A stretch of DNA of 17,110 bases from SKLM01 sp964450435 (lineage in GTDB: Bacteria; Chloroflexota; Anaerolineae; B4-G1): NCBI GenBank assembly GCA_964450435.1, contig CAYVCX010000061.1, positions 1 to 17,110 on the forward strand, in the 5' to 3' direction. Positions within the stretch are counted from its first letter, which is position 1. Each line of letters starts with the position of its first letter. The position numbers were made by a program, and so were the translations under genes. The notes under the pieces are model-generated. The model saw nothing but the letters and a program-made list of their open reading frames with translations, was not told the origin of the DNA and searched no databases. Shown here in pieces: positions 7,398 to 14,099 of the stretch.

Positions 7398-8854
7398 ACT
7401 TGGCCACGCTCCAAGCGCCAGATCGGCCCCTCGGGTCGATCGTCGACCACGATCCCTAGGTCAGCCAGGCGATCACGCAACGCATCAGCCTGTTCCCACT
7501 TCTCCGCCTGACGGTACTGCTCTCGGATGGCCAGGATGATATTCATCAACCCCTCAATCACTTCACCGCCGGCCTCGTCCGTCAGATCATCGGGTATGAT
7601 GCCAAGGATTTCGCCGCCCAGCTCTCGATAGAGATCGTCAATGGCTGCCAGCGTCCCCTGAGTCACGGTCCTACCCGAGTTCAGTAGCTCGTTGACCTCT
7701 CTATTGAGATCGAACAGGGCAGCGATGGCCCGGGGCGTGTTGAAATCATCGTTCATCGCCTCCAGGAACCTCTCCGAGTAGGGCGTCATATCGCCCACGC
7801 CGGATAACTCGGCTGTCTCCGCAAGCTCAACTCCCTCCTTCCTCTGCCGCAGCGCGCGCACGGTGTTATGAAGGCGTTCGACACCACGTTCGGCAGCCAG
7901 CATCGCCTCTTGGCTGAAATCCACGGGCTTTCGGTAGTGACTCGAGAGGATGAAAAACCGAATTGCCTCCGGGCTGTAGGTCTCCAGGGCGTCCTTAATG
8001 GTGACGAAATTCCCGAGGCTCTTGCTCATCTTGACGTCGTCGACCGTCAGTGAACCAGTGAGCACCCAGTATCGGGCAAAGGGCTTGCCGGTGGCCGCCT
8101 CGGACTGGGCGATCTCGCACTCATTGTGAGGGAAGATATTATCTACTCCTCCACCGTGAATATCGAATGTCTCGCCGAGATATCTCGTCGCCATCGCCGT
8201 GCATTCCACGTGCCAGCCCGGATAACCCCACCCCCACGGAGAGGGCCAGCGCAGAATATGCTCCGGTTCTGCATGCTTCCAAAGCGCAAAGTCGGCGGGG
8301 TGGCGCTTCTCCTCACGCACCTCGACCCGCGCCCCGGCCTCCAGGTCCTCAATATTCCGACGAGAGAGTTTGCCGTAGTCATCAAACTCCTCCACCGAGA
8401 AGTATACGTCGCCGCCTTCCGTCTCGTAGGCGTATCCTTTGTCAAGGAGAGTCTCGACGATCTGGATCTGTTCGCAGATGTGCCCGCTGGCGCGGGGGGA
8501 GATATTGGGTCGCCTGACCCCCAGGGCGTCCATATCTTCGAAGTAAGACCGCTCGTAAGTGGCCGCTACCTCCATGGGTTCGACCCGTTCAAGGCGGGCT
8601 TTTCTGATGATCCGATCCTCGCCGCTGTCCAGCAGGTGTCCCACGTCGGTGATGTTCTGCACGTACCTGACCCTGTAGTCCAGGTGGCGCAGATAACGTA
8701 CCATAACGTCCAGGGCTACGTATGTCTTGGCGTGGCCTAGATGAGAATGGTCGTGCACCGTGGGACCACAAGCGTACATACCCACGAGACCTTCCTCCAG
8801 AGGCTCAAATCGTTCCTTTTCGCGTGTGAGATAGTTGTAGATCCTCAAAGCCAT
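7394..8854 (-). CDS. cysS: Cysteinyl-tRNA synthetase
   Basis: This class I aminoacyl-tRNA synthetase charges tRNA-Cys in the cytoplasm. It has 486 residues, within the usual 460-490. The HIGH-type motif is HLGH (38-41) in SHLGHAKTYV. The zinc ligands are visible as Cys29 in ACGPTV, the Cys in WHVECTAMA, and His/Glu in FPHNECE. The ATP-binding KMSKS motif is intact in DDVKMSKSLGNFVT, and the C-terminal DALR-like helical part ends in WRLERGQV. ATG 8854 is preceded by GAGGAG about 6-7 bases upstream. An ATG at 8881 in the same frame would overlap the preceding gene and add nine unrelated residues. The 37-base spacer to the PIN gene contains a T7 tract on the transcribed strand but no stem long enough to terminate. 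Confidence 0.97.
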   Translation of the reverse strand: MALRIYNYLTREKERFEPLEEGLVGMYACGPTVHDHSHLGHAKTYVALDVMVRYLRHLDYRVRYVQNITDVGHLLDSGEDRIIRKARLERVEPMEVAATYERSYFEDMDALGVRRPNISPRASGHICEQIQIVETLLDKGYAYETEGGDVYFSVEEFDDYGKLSRRNIEDLEAGARVEVREEKRHPADFALWKHAEPEHILRWPSPWGWGYPGWHVECTAMATRYLGETFDIHGGGVDNIFPHNECEIAQSEAATGKPFARYWVLTGSLTVDDVKMSKSLGNFVTIKDALETYSPEAIRFFILSSHYRKPVDFSQEAMLAAERGVERLHNTVRALRQRKEGVELAETAELSGVGDMTPYSERFLEAMNDDFNTPRAIAALFDLNREVNELLNSGRTVTQGTLAAIDDLYRELGGEILGIIPDDLTDEAGGEVIEGLMNIILAIREQYRQAEKWEQADALRDRLADLGIVVDDRPEGPIWRLERGQV

Positions 8855-8891
8855 CGGCCTCTCCTCGAGATATGCGGGCAAAAAAAGAGAT

Positions 8892-9941
8892 CTACTGCTC
8901 CACCCGGGCGAATAGCATGCGGCCAGCTGCCGTCTGAAGCACCTTCGTCACCATCACCTCTACTCGCTGGCCAATGTACGGCCTCCCATCCTCCACAACG
9001 ACCATCGTGCCATCATCGAGATACCCCACGCCCTGACCGGTCTCCTTTCCCTCCTGGATGATCTCAATATCAAGCGACTCCCCAGGCAGAAAGAGCGCCT
9101 TGACCGCGTTGGCTAACTCGTTGATATTCAACACCCGTACACCCTGCAGCTGAGCGACGCGGTTGAGATTGTAGTCATTGGTGACGATCGGGCACCTCAT
9201 CCGCTTCGCCACAAGCACCAACTTATCGTCCACGTCGCGAACGCCTTCTACTTCTATGTCGGCAACTCTCACTGGAGTCACGGAGTCGTCCTGGAGTCGC
9301 CGCAACATCTCCAGGCCACGCCGGCCTCTCCGACGGCGCAGCGCATCAGAAGAGTCAGCGATGTGTTGAAGCTCATTGAGCACGAAACGTGGCACGAGCA
9401 TCTCCCCCTGGATGAATCCGGTACGACTGATATCAGCAATGCGTCCGTCGATGATTACGCTCGTGTCAAGGACCACTGACCTGCCGTTCCCCGTCGCCGG
9501 TCGCCCCCTGCCGCCCCGATCATGCAGCTGCCCACGGGCCAGATTGAAGATATCATTCTGGCGCGTGATCATCACCATGATACCGAAATAACCGAAGAGA
9601 ACCGCAGCCACAAAAGGGAGAATCTGCTTAAAGGGCGAGGGCAGCAGGGAGAGCGGAAAAACCAGCAGGGCAGCTACGATCAGACCAACAACGAGGCCCA
9701 ATATGCCGGCGAGGAGCTGCTGCGCTGGCGCCTGTCGAATTCGCTTCCGGATCGCAAGAAATGGTCGGACCGTCACGAAGGGCGTCAGTACAAGCCCCGT
9801 CAGTGCACCAATCAACAGAAAGATCGCTGCATACTGGTACGGATCACCCCCGAGCACAGCAGCCAAGTAGGTGCCAAGGAAGACCCCTCCGACAGCCAGC
9901 ACCAGCATACCGACAATACGAGAGATAAAGTCCGCGCTCAC
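8892..9941 (-). CDS. Membrane-anchored PIN-domain ribonuclease-like protein with TRAM domain (YacL type)
   Basis: The 349-residue protein has four hydrophobic segments in its first 125 residues (about 8-31, 36-56, 75-98 and 105-125). A basic Gly/Arg-rich linker leads to a PIN domain. The acidic metal-binding residues are in VVLDTSVIIDGRIADI, FVLNELQHIAD, DVDDKLVLVAKR and CPIVTNDYNLN. The C-terminal 60 residues form a TRAM-type RNA-binding barrel (GVGYLDDGTMVVVEDG). This is the layout of Bacillus YacL. A membrane-tethered RNase role is expected, but the targets are unknown. The start is GTG 9941 with AGGGGGTG just upstream. It is the first gene of a run with cysS and rlmB, which are also near yacL in Firmicutes; the intervening isp genes and mrnC found there are missing. 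Confidence 0.92.
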   Translation of the reverse strand: MSADFISRIVGMLVLAVGGVFLGTYLAAVLGGDPYQYAAIFLLIGALTGLVLTPFVTVRPFLAIRKRIRQAPAQQLLAGILGLVVGLIVAALLVFPLSLLPSPFKQILPFVAAVLFGYFGIMVMITRQNDIFNLARGQLHDRGGRGRPATGNGRSVVLDTSVIIDGRIADISRTGFIQGEMLVPRFVLNELQHIADSSDALRRRRGRRGLEMLRRLQDDSVTPVRVADIEVEGVRDVDDKLVLVAKRMRCPIVTNDYNLNRVAQLQGVRVLNINELANAVKALFLPGESLDIEIIQEGKETGQGVGYLDDGTMVVVEDGRPYIGQRVEVMVTKVLQTAAGRMLFARVEQ

Positions 9942-9963
9942 AGCACACCCCCTGGAATAAGAG

Positions 9964-9993
9964 ATAAGACAAGGAAAAACAGGTGAGTGTCAA
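9964..9993 (-). promoter_or_regulatory. Sigma-70-type promoter of the PIN-cysS-rlmB run
   Basis: On the minus strand a perfect -35 TTGACA (9993-9988) is followed by an 18-base spacer and a -10 TCTTAT (9969-9964, 4 of 6 consensus). Transcription would start near 9957, giving a leader of about 15 bases with the AGGGGGTG ribosome-binding site before GTG 9941. The -35 lies between the arms of an inverted repeat, suggesting a regulator-binding site. Confidence 0.6.
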
Positions 9994-10007
9994 TAATACC
10001 TCACCTG
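9980..10007. repeat. 8-bp inverted repeat flanking the -35 box, candidate operator
   Basis: CAGGTGAG at 9980-9987 and its exact reverse complement CTCACCTG at 10000-10007 are separated by 12 bases that contain the -35 TTGACA of the PIN-gene promoter. Arm centres are 20 bases apart, about two helical turns, as for a dimeric repressor or activator. An RNA hairpin is less likely because the repeat lies upstream of the predicted start of this transcript, although a transcript from the upstream promoter would include it. Confidence 0.5.
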
Positions 10008-10191
10008 CCAGGGGCCCCCAAAGCAGCCCTACGGCTACCGTGCCTGGGTGCAGATCTTCATCCGGGCAAGGACAGGACCTCCATCGGAGAGAGCCTCAGC
10101 CCGTCTCTTCTCGAGAGTACAATAAGCAGAATGAAAACACGCAATGAGACCACAGGCAAGGGGAATACCCCACGATAAATTCCGCAACAAC

Positions 10192-10220
10192 ATTCTAGCA
10201 CATACGAGGCGACAAGTCAA
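10192..10220 (-). promoter_or_regulatory. Near-consensus sigma-70 promoter upstream of the PIN gene
   Basis: On the minus strand TTGACT (10220-10215), an exact 17-base spacer and TAGAAT (10197-10192), with an extended -10 TG (TGCTAGAAT), form one of the best promoters in the window. Transcription would begin near 10185, about 245 bases before the PIN gene start. No convincing gene follows directly, so it drives either a long leader or a small RNA. Confidence 0.6.
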
Positions 10221-10234
10221 AATTCCCGGAATGA

Positions 10235-10260
10235 CCGGGCACCCTGAAGCCCTTGCCCGG
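10235..10260. repeat. 7-bp inverted repeat upstream of the strong promoter
   Basis: CCGGGCA (10235-10241) and TGCCCGG (10254-10260) are perfect reverse complements around a 12-base loop. On the minus strand the hairpin is followed after about 8 bases by a second small palindrome (ATTCCGGGAAT) and a TTTT. It could terminate read-through from the TPR gene or act as an upstream regulator site. The evidence does not separate these. Confidence 0.35.
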
Positions 10261-10685
10261 AGGCTTGTGCCTTTCAGCCCCTCTTCTCACCCAACAAGCT
10301 TCCCGGGTCCGCCATCGCCGCCCGGAAGAGAGCACCCGATTGGTACGAACAGGCTCTGCACACCGGTGCGGGGACAGGGGAAATCAGGGGCTTGTCCTCT
10401 CAGCAGCCTTGCGGCGTGCCCTTAGCCGACGCCCCTTCTCGAGAAAGCCCACTCATCCGCTCGTCCCTCCACGTGCGCGCTCGCCGTCCTGGGCAGCTGC
10501 GCCGAATCCGGTCCAGGCAACGGATAACGACTGATGCTTGGTTGTTGTATCGCTCGCTGGAGACCGCTCCCCGTCAACCACGTCGCCCGCGTATGGTGAA
10601 CCATCCAGAATCGGATTCCTTTGACGCCACCGGTGAAACCAGGCAATAGGCACCCGGAGATTCTGCCGACCAGGTACTCCGCAAC

Positions 10686-11306
10686 CTAGCGCGAGTCCGA
10701 AGCTCCCTGCAGGTCTCTGCCTCTCTTCTTCAGTTCACGTCTGGCTGCCTCCCCAAAAACCGAGTTCGGCCAGGCGTCCACAGCCTCGTTGAAACGACGA
10801 ATCGCCTCCGCCTCCCGGCCTGTGCGGCGGCACGCCAGGCCGAGATTATAGTAGCTGGCGGCCAGGTGCCTCGCCGCAATCCGCGCATCCTCTCCCGTCA
10901 AGGCCTCGTTCAACGTCAGATACGCCCCCTCTGAGTCACTGGCCCTCAGTAGCGCCACTCCCCGATTGATCAGGACGATCTGGCGGCTGGCCACATCCGG
11001 GCCTACCTTCAGCGCCAAACGATAGAGGGCCAGTGCCTCCCGATGCTTTCCTTTAGCACTGAGCCAGTTCCCGACATCGATCAGAAGTCGCACCCGCATC
11101 GTAACGATATACAGCACGATGAGGAAGACCAGAGGATGAACCGGCACGGAGACATATTCCAGTAACGTTCCAATTGCCGTGATAGTCAATCCCTCAACAG
11201 CAAAACGGACCGAAACTCCCTGCCCACGTACGTGAGAGAGGCCTCCAAAGCCAAGAAGGTACACCAAGCCCAAGAGCAGTATGACAAGAGGCGAAGCTAT
11301 CTCCAT
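10686..11306 (-). CDS. Membrane-anchored tetratricopeptide-repeat protein
   Basis: The 206-residue protein has an N-terminal hydrophobic helix (ASPLVILLLGLVYLLGFGGL, about 4-23) and a hydrophobic region at about 38-72 (ITAIGTLLEYVSV ... LVFLIVLYIVTM). A soluble C-terminal part has at least two TPR units: GNWLSAKGKHREALALYRLALKVGP (about 80-105) and YNLGLACRRTGREAEAIRRF (about 152-172), with a weaker one between them. TPRs bind other proteins, so this is probably a scaffold or co-chaperone at the membrane. ATG 11306 is preceded by GAGGT about 10 bases upstream. It lies 65 bases after the second ArsA-like ATPase on the same strand, with a 6-bp hairpin between, so it may or may not share that transcript. 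No specific function is recognised. Confidence 0.8.
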   Translation of the reverse strand: MEIASPLVILLLGLVYLLGFGGLSHVRGQGVSVRFAVEGLTITAIGTLLEYVSVPVHPLVFLIVLYIVTMRVRLLIDVGNWLSAKGKHREALALYRLALKVGPDVASRQIVLINRGVALLRASDSEGAYLTLNEALTGEDARIAARHLAASYYNLGLACRRTGREAEAIRRFNEAVDAWPNSVFGEAARRELKKRGRDLQGASDSR

Positions 11307-11353
11307 ACCAGCGATACCTCAATGGCCCTAGGTCGGGCCCTAGTCCTTACCAT

Positions 11354-11370
11354 CTCCCGACAAGCGGGAG
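11354..11370 (-). terminator. Short hairpin just after the second ArsA-like gene
   Basis: CTCCCG and CGGGAG form a perfect 6-bp stem with a 5-base loop, starting two bases after the TAG stop of the ATPase gene. No T-run follows on the minus strand, so it may stabilise the 3' end or attenuate rather than terminate. Confidence 0.35.
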
Positions 11371-11371
11371 C

Positions 11372-12361
11372 CTACTCGACAAACAGATGCCTGGACGCTT
11401 GCACCAGCATGTCCACGCCCTGAATTTGAGTCTCAAAGAGGGGCACAACGGCTCGCACGTTGTCGAAGCGATCCCAGATTTGCTCCATGTACTCCTCTTG
11501 CATCTGTATGCGATTGCGCACGAACTCCGGGGGATTGTCGCCCAGATCGGCAGGGTCGATGCGCATGTTGACCACCACTCCACCCACCGGGATCCCAAAC
11601 TCCTCGAACCACTTAAGGAACCGCTGGATCACAGCAATGGGCAGAGCCTCTGGCAACGTAATGAAGAAGAAGGCAGTCTTCGACTCGTCGGTCAGAAGCT
11701 GCTTCGCATGCTCCATACGATCCCGGAAAGTGAGGAGGTACTCCATGAGCGGATCCTTCTCCTTCTTCTTGCTGTAGGAGAGTATCTCCTTGAGACTCTG
11801 CGCCTCGTCCCGGCTCTGTACCATCTTGTTGACCCACATAGAGTACACGTCAGACATGCCGAGGAGACGGCGAGCGTTAGCCGTCGGGGCAGTATCGAAC
11901 ACGTAGACCTCATACTCGTCCTCGAACATGAGATCGATCATGTTCTCGAACATGGCCGACTCCTCGAAGGCAGGGTTCATCGTGGCTGACTCGACAAACT
12001 CCTCTGCCTTCGTCTTGATGTCTGCATACTTGAGGAACCATTCGATCTTCTCTCGAATCTCCTTTTTCGATTCCTCAATGGTATCCTTCGTGTCAATCTC
12101 GTACGCCCAGAAGTTGGATTCCCCCTCGACTAGCGTAGGCTTCCCGAAGACGTCCTGACCCAGCATGCCGGTCAGCGAATGAACCGGATTCGTGGATGCA
12201 AGAAGCGTTCGCCTGCCCTGACGAGCGTACCAGAGCGCCGCCGCTCCGGCCATGACCGTCTTTCCCACCCCTCCCTTTCCGCCGAAGAAATTGTACTTGA
12301 GCCCAGGGTGCTCCTCCACGAACTCTCGCGTCGAATTCTTGATGTTGTCGTGCACGGTCAT
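11372..12361 (-). CDS. ArsA/Get3-family ATPase 2, switch-I Asp replaced by Asn
   Basis: This 329-residue P-loop ATPase belongs to the ArsA/Get3 branch of the SIMIBI class. It has the deviant Walker A GGKGGVGKT (27-35), switch I STNPVHSL (56-63), a family-typical PAFEESAMFENMIDLM (130-145) and switch II DTAPTANARRLL (156-167). Get3 and ArsA normally read STDPAH and DTAPTGH. Here Asn58 replaces the Asp (Get3 D57) that activates the water for hydrolysis, and AN replaces GH. The protein contains no cysteine, so it lacks the ArsA metal ligands and the Get3 CxxC zinc site. ATG 12361 overlaps the stop of ATPase 1 (ATGA) behind GGAGGGG. I infer that it pairs with ATPase 1 as a heterodimer. An arsenite role is unlikely; the client is unknown. 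Confidence 0.88.
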   Translation of the reverse strand: MTVHDNIKNSTREFVEEHPGLKYNFFGGKGGVGKTVMAGAAALWYARQGRRTLLASTNPVHSLTGMLGQDVFGKPTLVEGESNFWAYEIDTKDTIEESKKEIREKIEWFLKYADIKTKAEEFVESATMNPAFEESAMFENMIDLMFEDEYEVYVFDTAPTANARRLLGMSDVYSMWVNKMVQSRDEAQSLKEILSYSKKKEKDPLMEYLLTFRDRMEHAKQLLTDESKTAFFFITLPEALPIAVIQRFLKWFEEFGIPVGGVVVNMRIDPADLGDNPPEFVRNRIQMQEEYMEQIWDRFDNVRAVVPLFETQIQGVDMLVQASRHLFVE

Positions 12362-13341
12362 GCTTCTTCCCCTCCGAACATCGTCTCCGCCATGCGGGCG
12401 ATCATGTCAAGGCCAGTGATGTCTCGCTCGAACTCGGGAACCCTGGAAAGCACCCCATCGCCGAAGAGATTGTCGATCTTCGCCAGGTATTGCCGCTGCA
12501 TCTCTATGCGGTTCTCCAGGTACTGCGGGATGTCCTCGTCGGCAAGTTCCTTCGGGAGCACGCGATTGACGATATAGCCGATCAGCGGGACATCGAACTC
12601 TGCAAATTTCGCCGCTGCCTTCTGCGTGTCGACGAGAGCCATCTCCTCAGGAATGATGACGAAGAAGAAGGCCGTCTTCTCATTGTCCGTCAGGATGCTG
12701 GAAGAGGTGTTGATCCTATAACGGATCTCCTGGAGCTCCGCCAGGATCTGATCCTCTTCTGTCTCTCCCTTTCGCTCCAGGATGGCGGCCACCTGGGCGT
12801 ATTCCTGCATCTCCTCCCGGAGCGTGGTGATCTTCTCGATCCACTCGTCATACACGCTGGCCATGCTCAGGTAGTAGAGCGCGTGCCCAAGGGGAACCAG
12901 ATCGTAGATGTAGTAATCATACTCGCCGCCAACGATGATGTCCACCACCTTGTCGAAGATGGCACTCTCCTCCATCGCCGGCTCGGCAGCGGCGGCCTGG
13001 ATGTAACTCTCGATCTCTTCCGGCACCTGCTCGAAGCCATACATCTCTCGAATCTTCTGGCGTATTTCCTCCTGATACTCCTGGATATGGCGATCGGCAT
13101 CGATCTCCTGAGCATAGAGATTGGGCATAATCTCTACCGGCCCCTTACCGAAGATATCCTGCTCGAAGATGTCGGTGAGAGACGCCTGGGGATCCACGGA
13201 GAAAACCAGTACTTTGTGCCCCTGCTCCGCCAGCCAGTAGGCAGTAGCAGCCGAGAATGTGGTCTTTCCCAGGCCACCTTTGCCACCGTACATGATGTAG
13301 CGACGTTCGGGGTTCTCGCGGAAAATGCGTGCCAGTGACAA
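12358..13341 (-). CDS. ArsA/Get3-family ATPase 1, keeps switch-I Asp, altered switch II
   Basis: From TTG 13341 the product has 327 residues. The deviant Walker A is GGKGGLGKTT (19-28). Switch I is SVDPQASLTD with Asp50 at the Get3-D57 position. The segment PAMEESAIFDKVVDII (121-136) matches the family. Switch II reads DLVPLGHALYYL (147-158), keeping GH but losing the TAPT core of DTAPTGH. There is no cysteine. A helical acidic middle region (about 80-120 and 165-210) would correspond to the client-binding part of Get3. An ATG at 13404 in the same frame would overlap the upstream small gene by 52 bases; the TTG has a strong ribosome-binding site and gives an N-terminus of normal length. It is coupled to ATPase 2 by ATGA. 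General family is certain; function is not. Confidence 0.88.
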   Translation of the reverse strand: MSLARIFRENPERRYIMYGGKGGLGKTTFSAATAYWLAEQGHKVLVFSVDPQASLTDIFEQDIFGKGPVEIMPNLYAQEIDADRHIQEYQEEIRQKIREMYGFEQVPEEIESYIQAAAAEPAMEESAIFDKVVDIIVGGEYDYYIYDLVPLGHALYYLSMASVYDEWIEKITTLREEMQEYAQVAAILERKGETEEDQILAELQEIRYRINTSSSILTDNEKTAFFFVIIPEEMALVDTQKAAAKFAEFDVPLIGYIVNRVLPKELADEDIPQYLENRIEMQRQYLAKIDNLFGDGVLSRVPEFERDITGLDMIARMAETMFGGEEA

Positions 13342-13346
13342 AATCG

Positions 13347-13354
13347 CCTCCCTT
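13347..13354 (-). promoter_or_regulatory. Ribosome-binding site that fixes the ATPase 1 start at TTG 13341
   Basis: AAGGGAGG on the minus strand ends 5 bases before TTG 13341-13339. Its first bases are the last two of the TAA stop of the preceding small gene. This spacing supports a TTG start and coupled translation. Confidence 0.6.
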
Positions 13355-13631
13355 ACGCTAGTGCGTCGGTGAGATCCCGCTCGCGCAGCATGCGGCGCTT
13401 CCAAGTGCTGATCTGCGGCACGACGTAGGGCAACAGCCGCAGGGAGTAATAGGGAGGCAAGATGGGAACACCCAATAGGTCGCCCATCGTGATCAGGATA
13501 AACAGATGCTCCATACTCCCGCGCGTCTTAAGCGCATACCGCGTCATATCGTGGCCGGCCATGCCGTACAGAAACTCCTTGACTGAACCGCCCATCCGCT
13601 TCAGGATGTTCTGCCTTTCTTCTTCGGTCAT
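13353..13631 (-). CDS. Small conserved protein A with GDLLGVPILPPY..LRLLPYVVP motif
   Basis: I do not recognise this 92-residue family. An amphipathic, charged N-terminus (about 1-40, with KEFLYGM) leads to a short hydrophobic stretch (HLFILITM) and then GDLLGVPILPPY (50-61) and LRLLPYVVP (64-72). A basic tail with a conserved Trp and RERDLTD (83-89) follows. The proline-rich hydrophobic core is long enough to enter a membrane once or to lie on its surface. It is a clear paralogue of the small protein encoded just upstream: the 40-residue C-terminal region is almost the same. ATG 13631 has AAGGAG 7 bases upstream. It stops 11 bases before ATPase 1, so the two are surely co-expressed and probably interact. 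Confidence 0.8.
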   Translation of the reverse strand: MTEEERQNILKRMGGSVKEFLYGMAGHDMTRYALKTRGSMEHLFILITMGDLLGVPILPPYYSLRLLPYVVPQISTWKRRMLRERDLTDALA

Positions 13632-13641
13632 TTCGGCGCTC

Positions 13642-13661
13642 CTTATTTCCTCTTATTTCCT
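13642..13661. repeat. 10-bp direct tandem repeat upstream of small gene A
   Basis: CTTATTTCCT occurs twice head to tail (13642-13651 and 13652-13661). On the coding (minus) strand it reads AGGAAATAAG twice, just before the AAGGAG ribosome-binding site. It may be a replication-slippage duplication in the leader; no function is evident. Confidence 0.5.
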
Positions 13662-13770
13662 CTCATTCGATGCCTAAGGCGCCTGCTCCTTCTCGGGCGC
13701 TACAATCCTCTACCTCATGCTCCACGACGCCGTCACAGAATAAGTCCACAGAGATCGGCAGTCCTGTGTC

Positions 13771-14070
13771 TCAACCGATGTCCTCGTCAAGTAAGTCGGT
13801 TAGATCGCGCTCCCTGAGCAGGCTCCGCCGCCACGTCTCGAGACGGGGGACGACGTAGGGCAGCAGCCGCAACCTGTGGTAGGGTGGTAGAATCGGAACT
13901 CCCAGCAGATCGCCAAAGACGATGAGGACGAAGACGCGTTCTAGCTCGCCGCGGGATTTCCCGCACTCTCGCACCCACTCATAGATGCTCATCCCGTACA
14001 GCACTTCGCCAGCGGCGCTGCAGACGCGGTTTATTCTCTGTTTGACATCCTCCCAGGTAGGCGAGTTCAT
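13771..14070 (-). CDS. Small conserved protein B, paralogue of small protein A
   Basis: The 99-residue protein matches small protein A over most of its length. EVLYGM aligns with EFLYGM. GDLLGVPILPPY (53-64) is identical; LRLLPYVVP (67-75), TW and RERDLTD (86-92) are also shared, and it ends with a short acidic tail. It carries two cysteines (17 and 36) that A lacks. I chose ATG 14070 (GGAG just upstream) because it aligns with the start of A. A GTG at 14091 in the same frame is possible and has AGGT upstream. It is the first gene of the cassette B-A-ATPase 1-ATPase 2, separated from A by 139 bases. No known family comes to mind; membrane association is inferred from the hydrophobic core. Confidence 0.78.
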   Translation of the reverse strand: MNSPTWEDVKQRINRVCSAAGEVLYGMSIYEWVRECGKSRGELERVFVLIVFGDLLGVPILPPYHRLRLLPYVVPRLETWRRSLLRERDLTDLLDEDIG

Positions 14071-14099
14071 TTCTCCGCCGGTTCCGTCCACCCGGCTAC

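Larger units (their letters stand above)
9942..10685. other. Intergenic region of 744 bases without a recognisable gene
   Basis: It holds the two promoters and two inverted repeats listed separately, all within 9964-10260. From 10261 to 10685 I find no gene on either strand: the short open frames show no recognisable motif, no convincing start and no membrane pattern. TTCTCGAGA occurs at 10108-10116 and again at 10436-10444. I see no tRNA, rRNA or known structured RNA. A degraded gene or an uncharacterised RNA remains possible. Confidence 0.5.

Noticed and set aside
10035..10220. 61-codon frame on the minus strand after the strong promoter
   Set aside because: Its TTG start lies in the -35 box and its first ATG in the -10 box, so the predicted transcript would not carry them. 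The composition is not protein-like.
11372..13341. Arsenic-resistance operon
   Set aside because: The ATPases are of ArsA type, but they lack all cysteines and no arsB, arsR, arsD or arsC gene is in the window.
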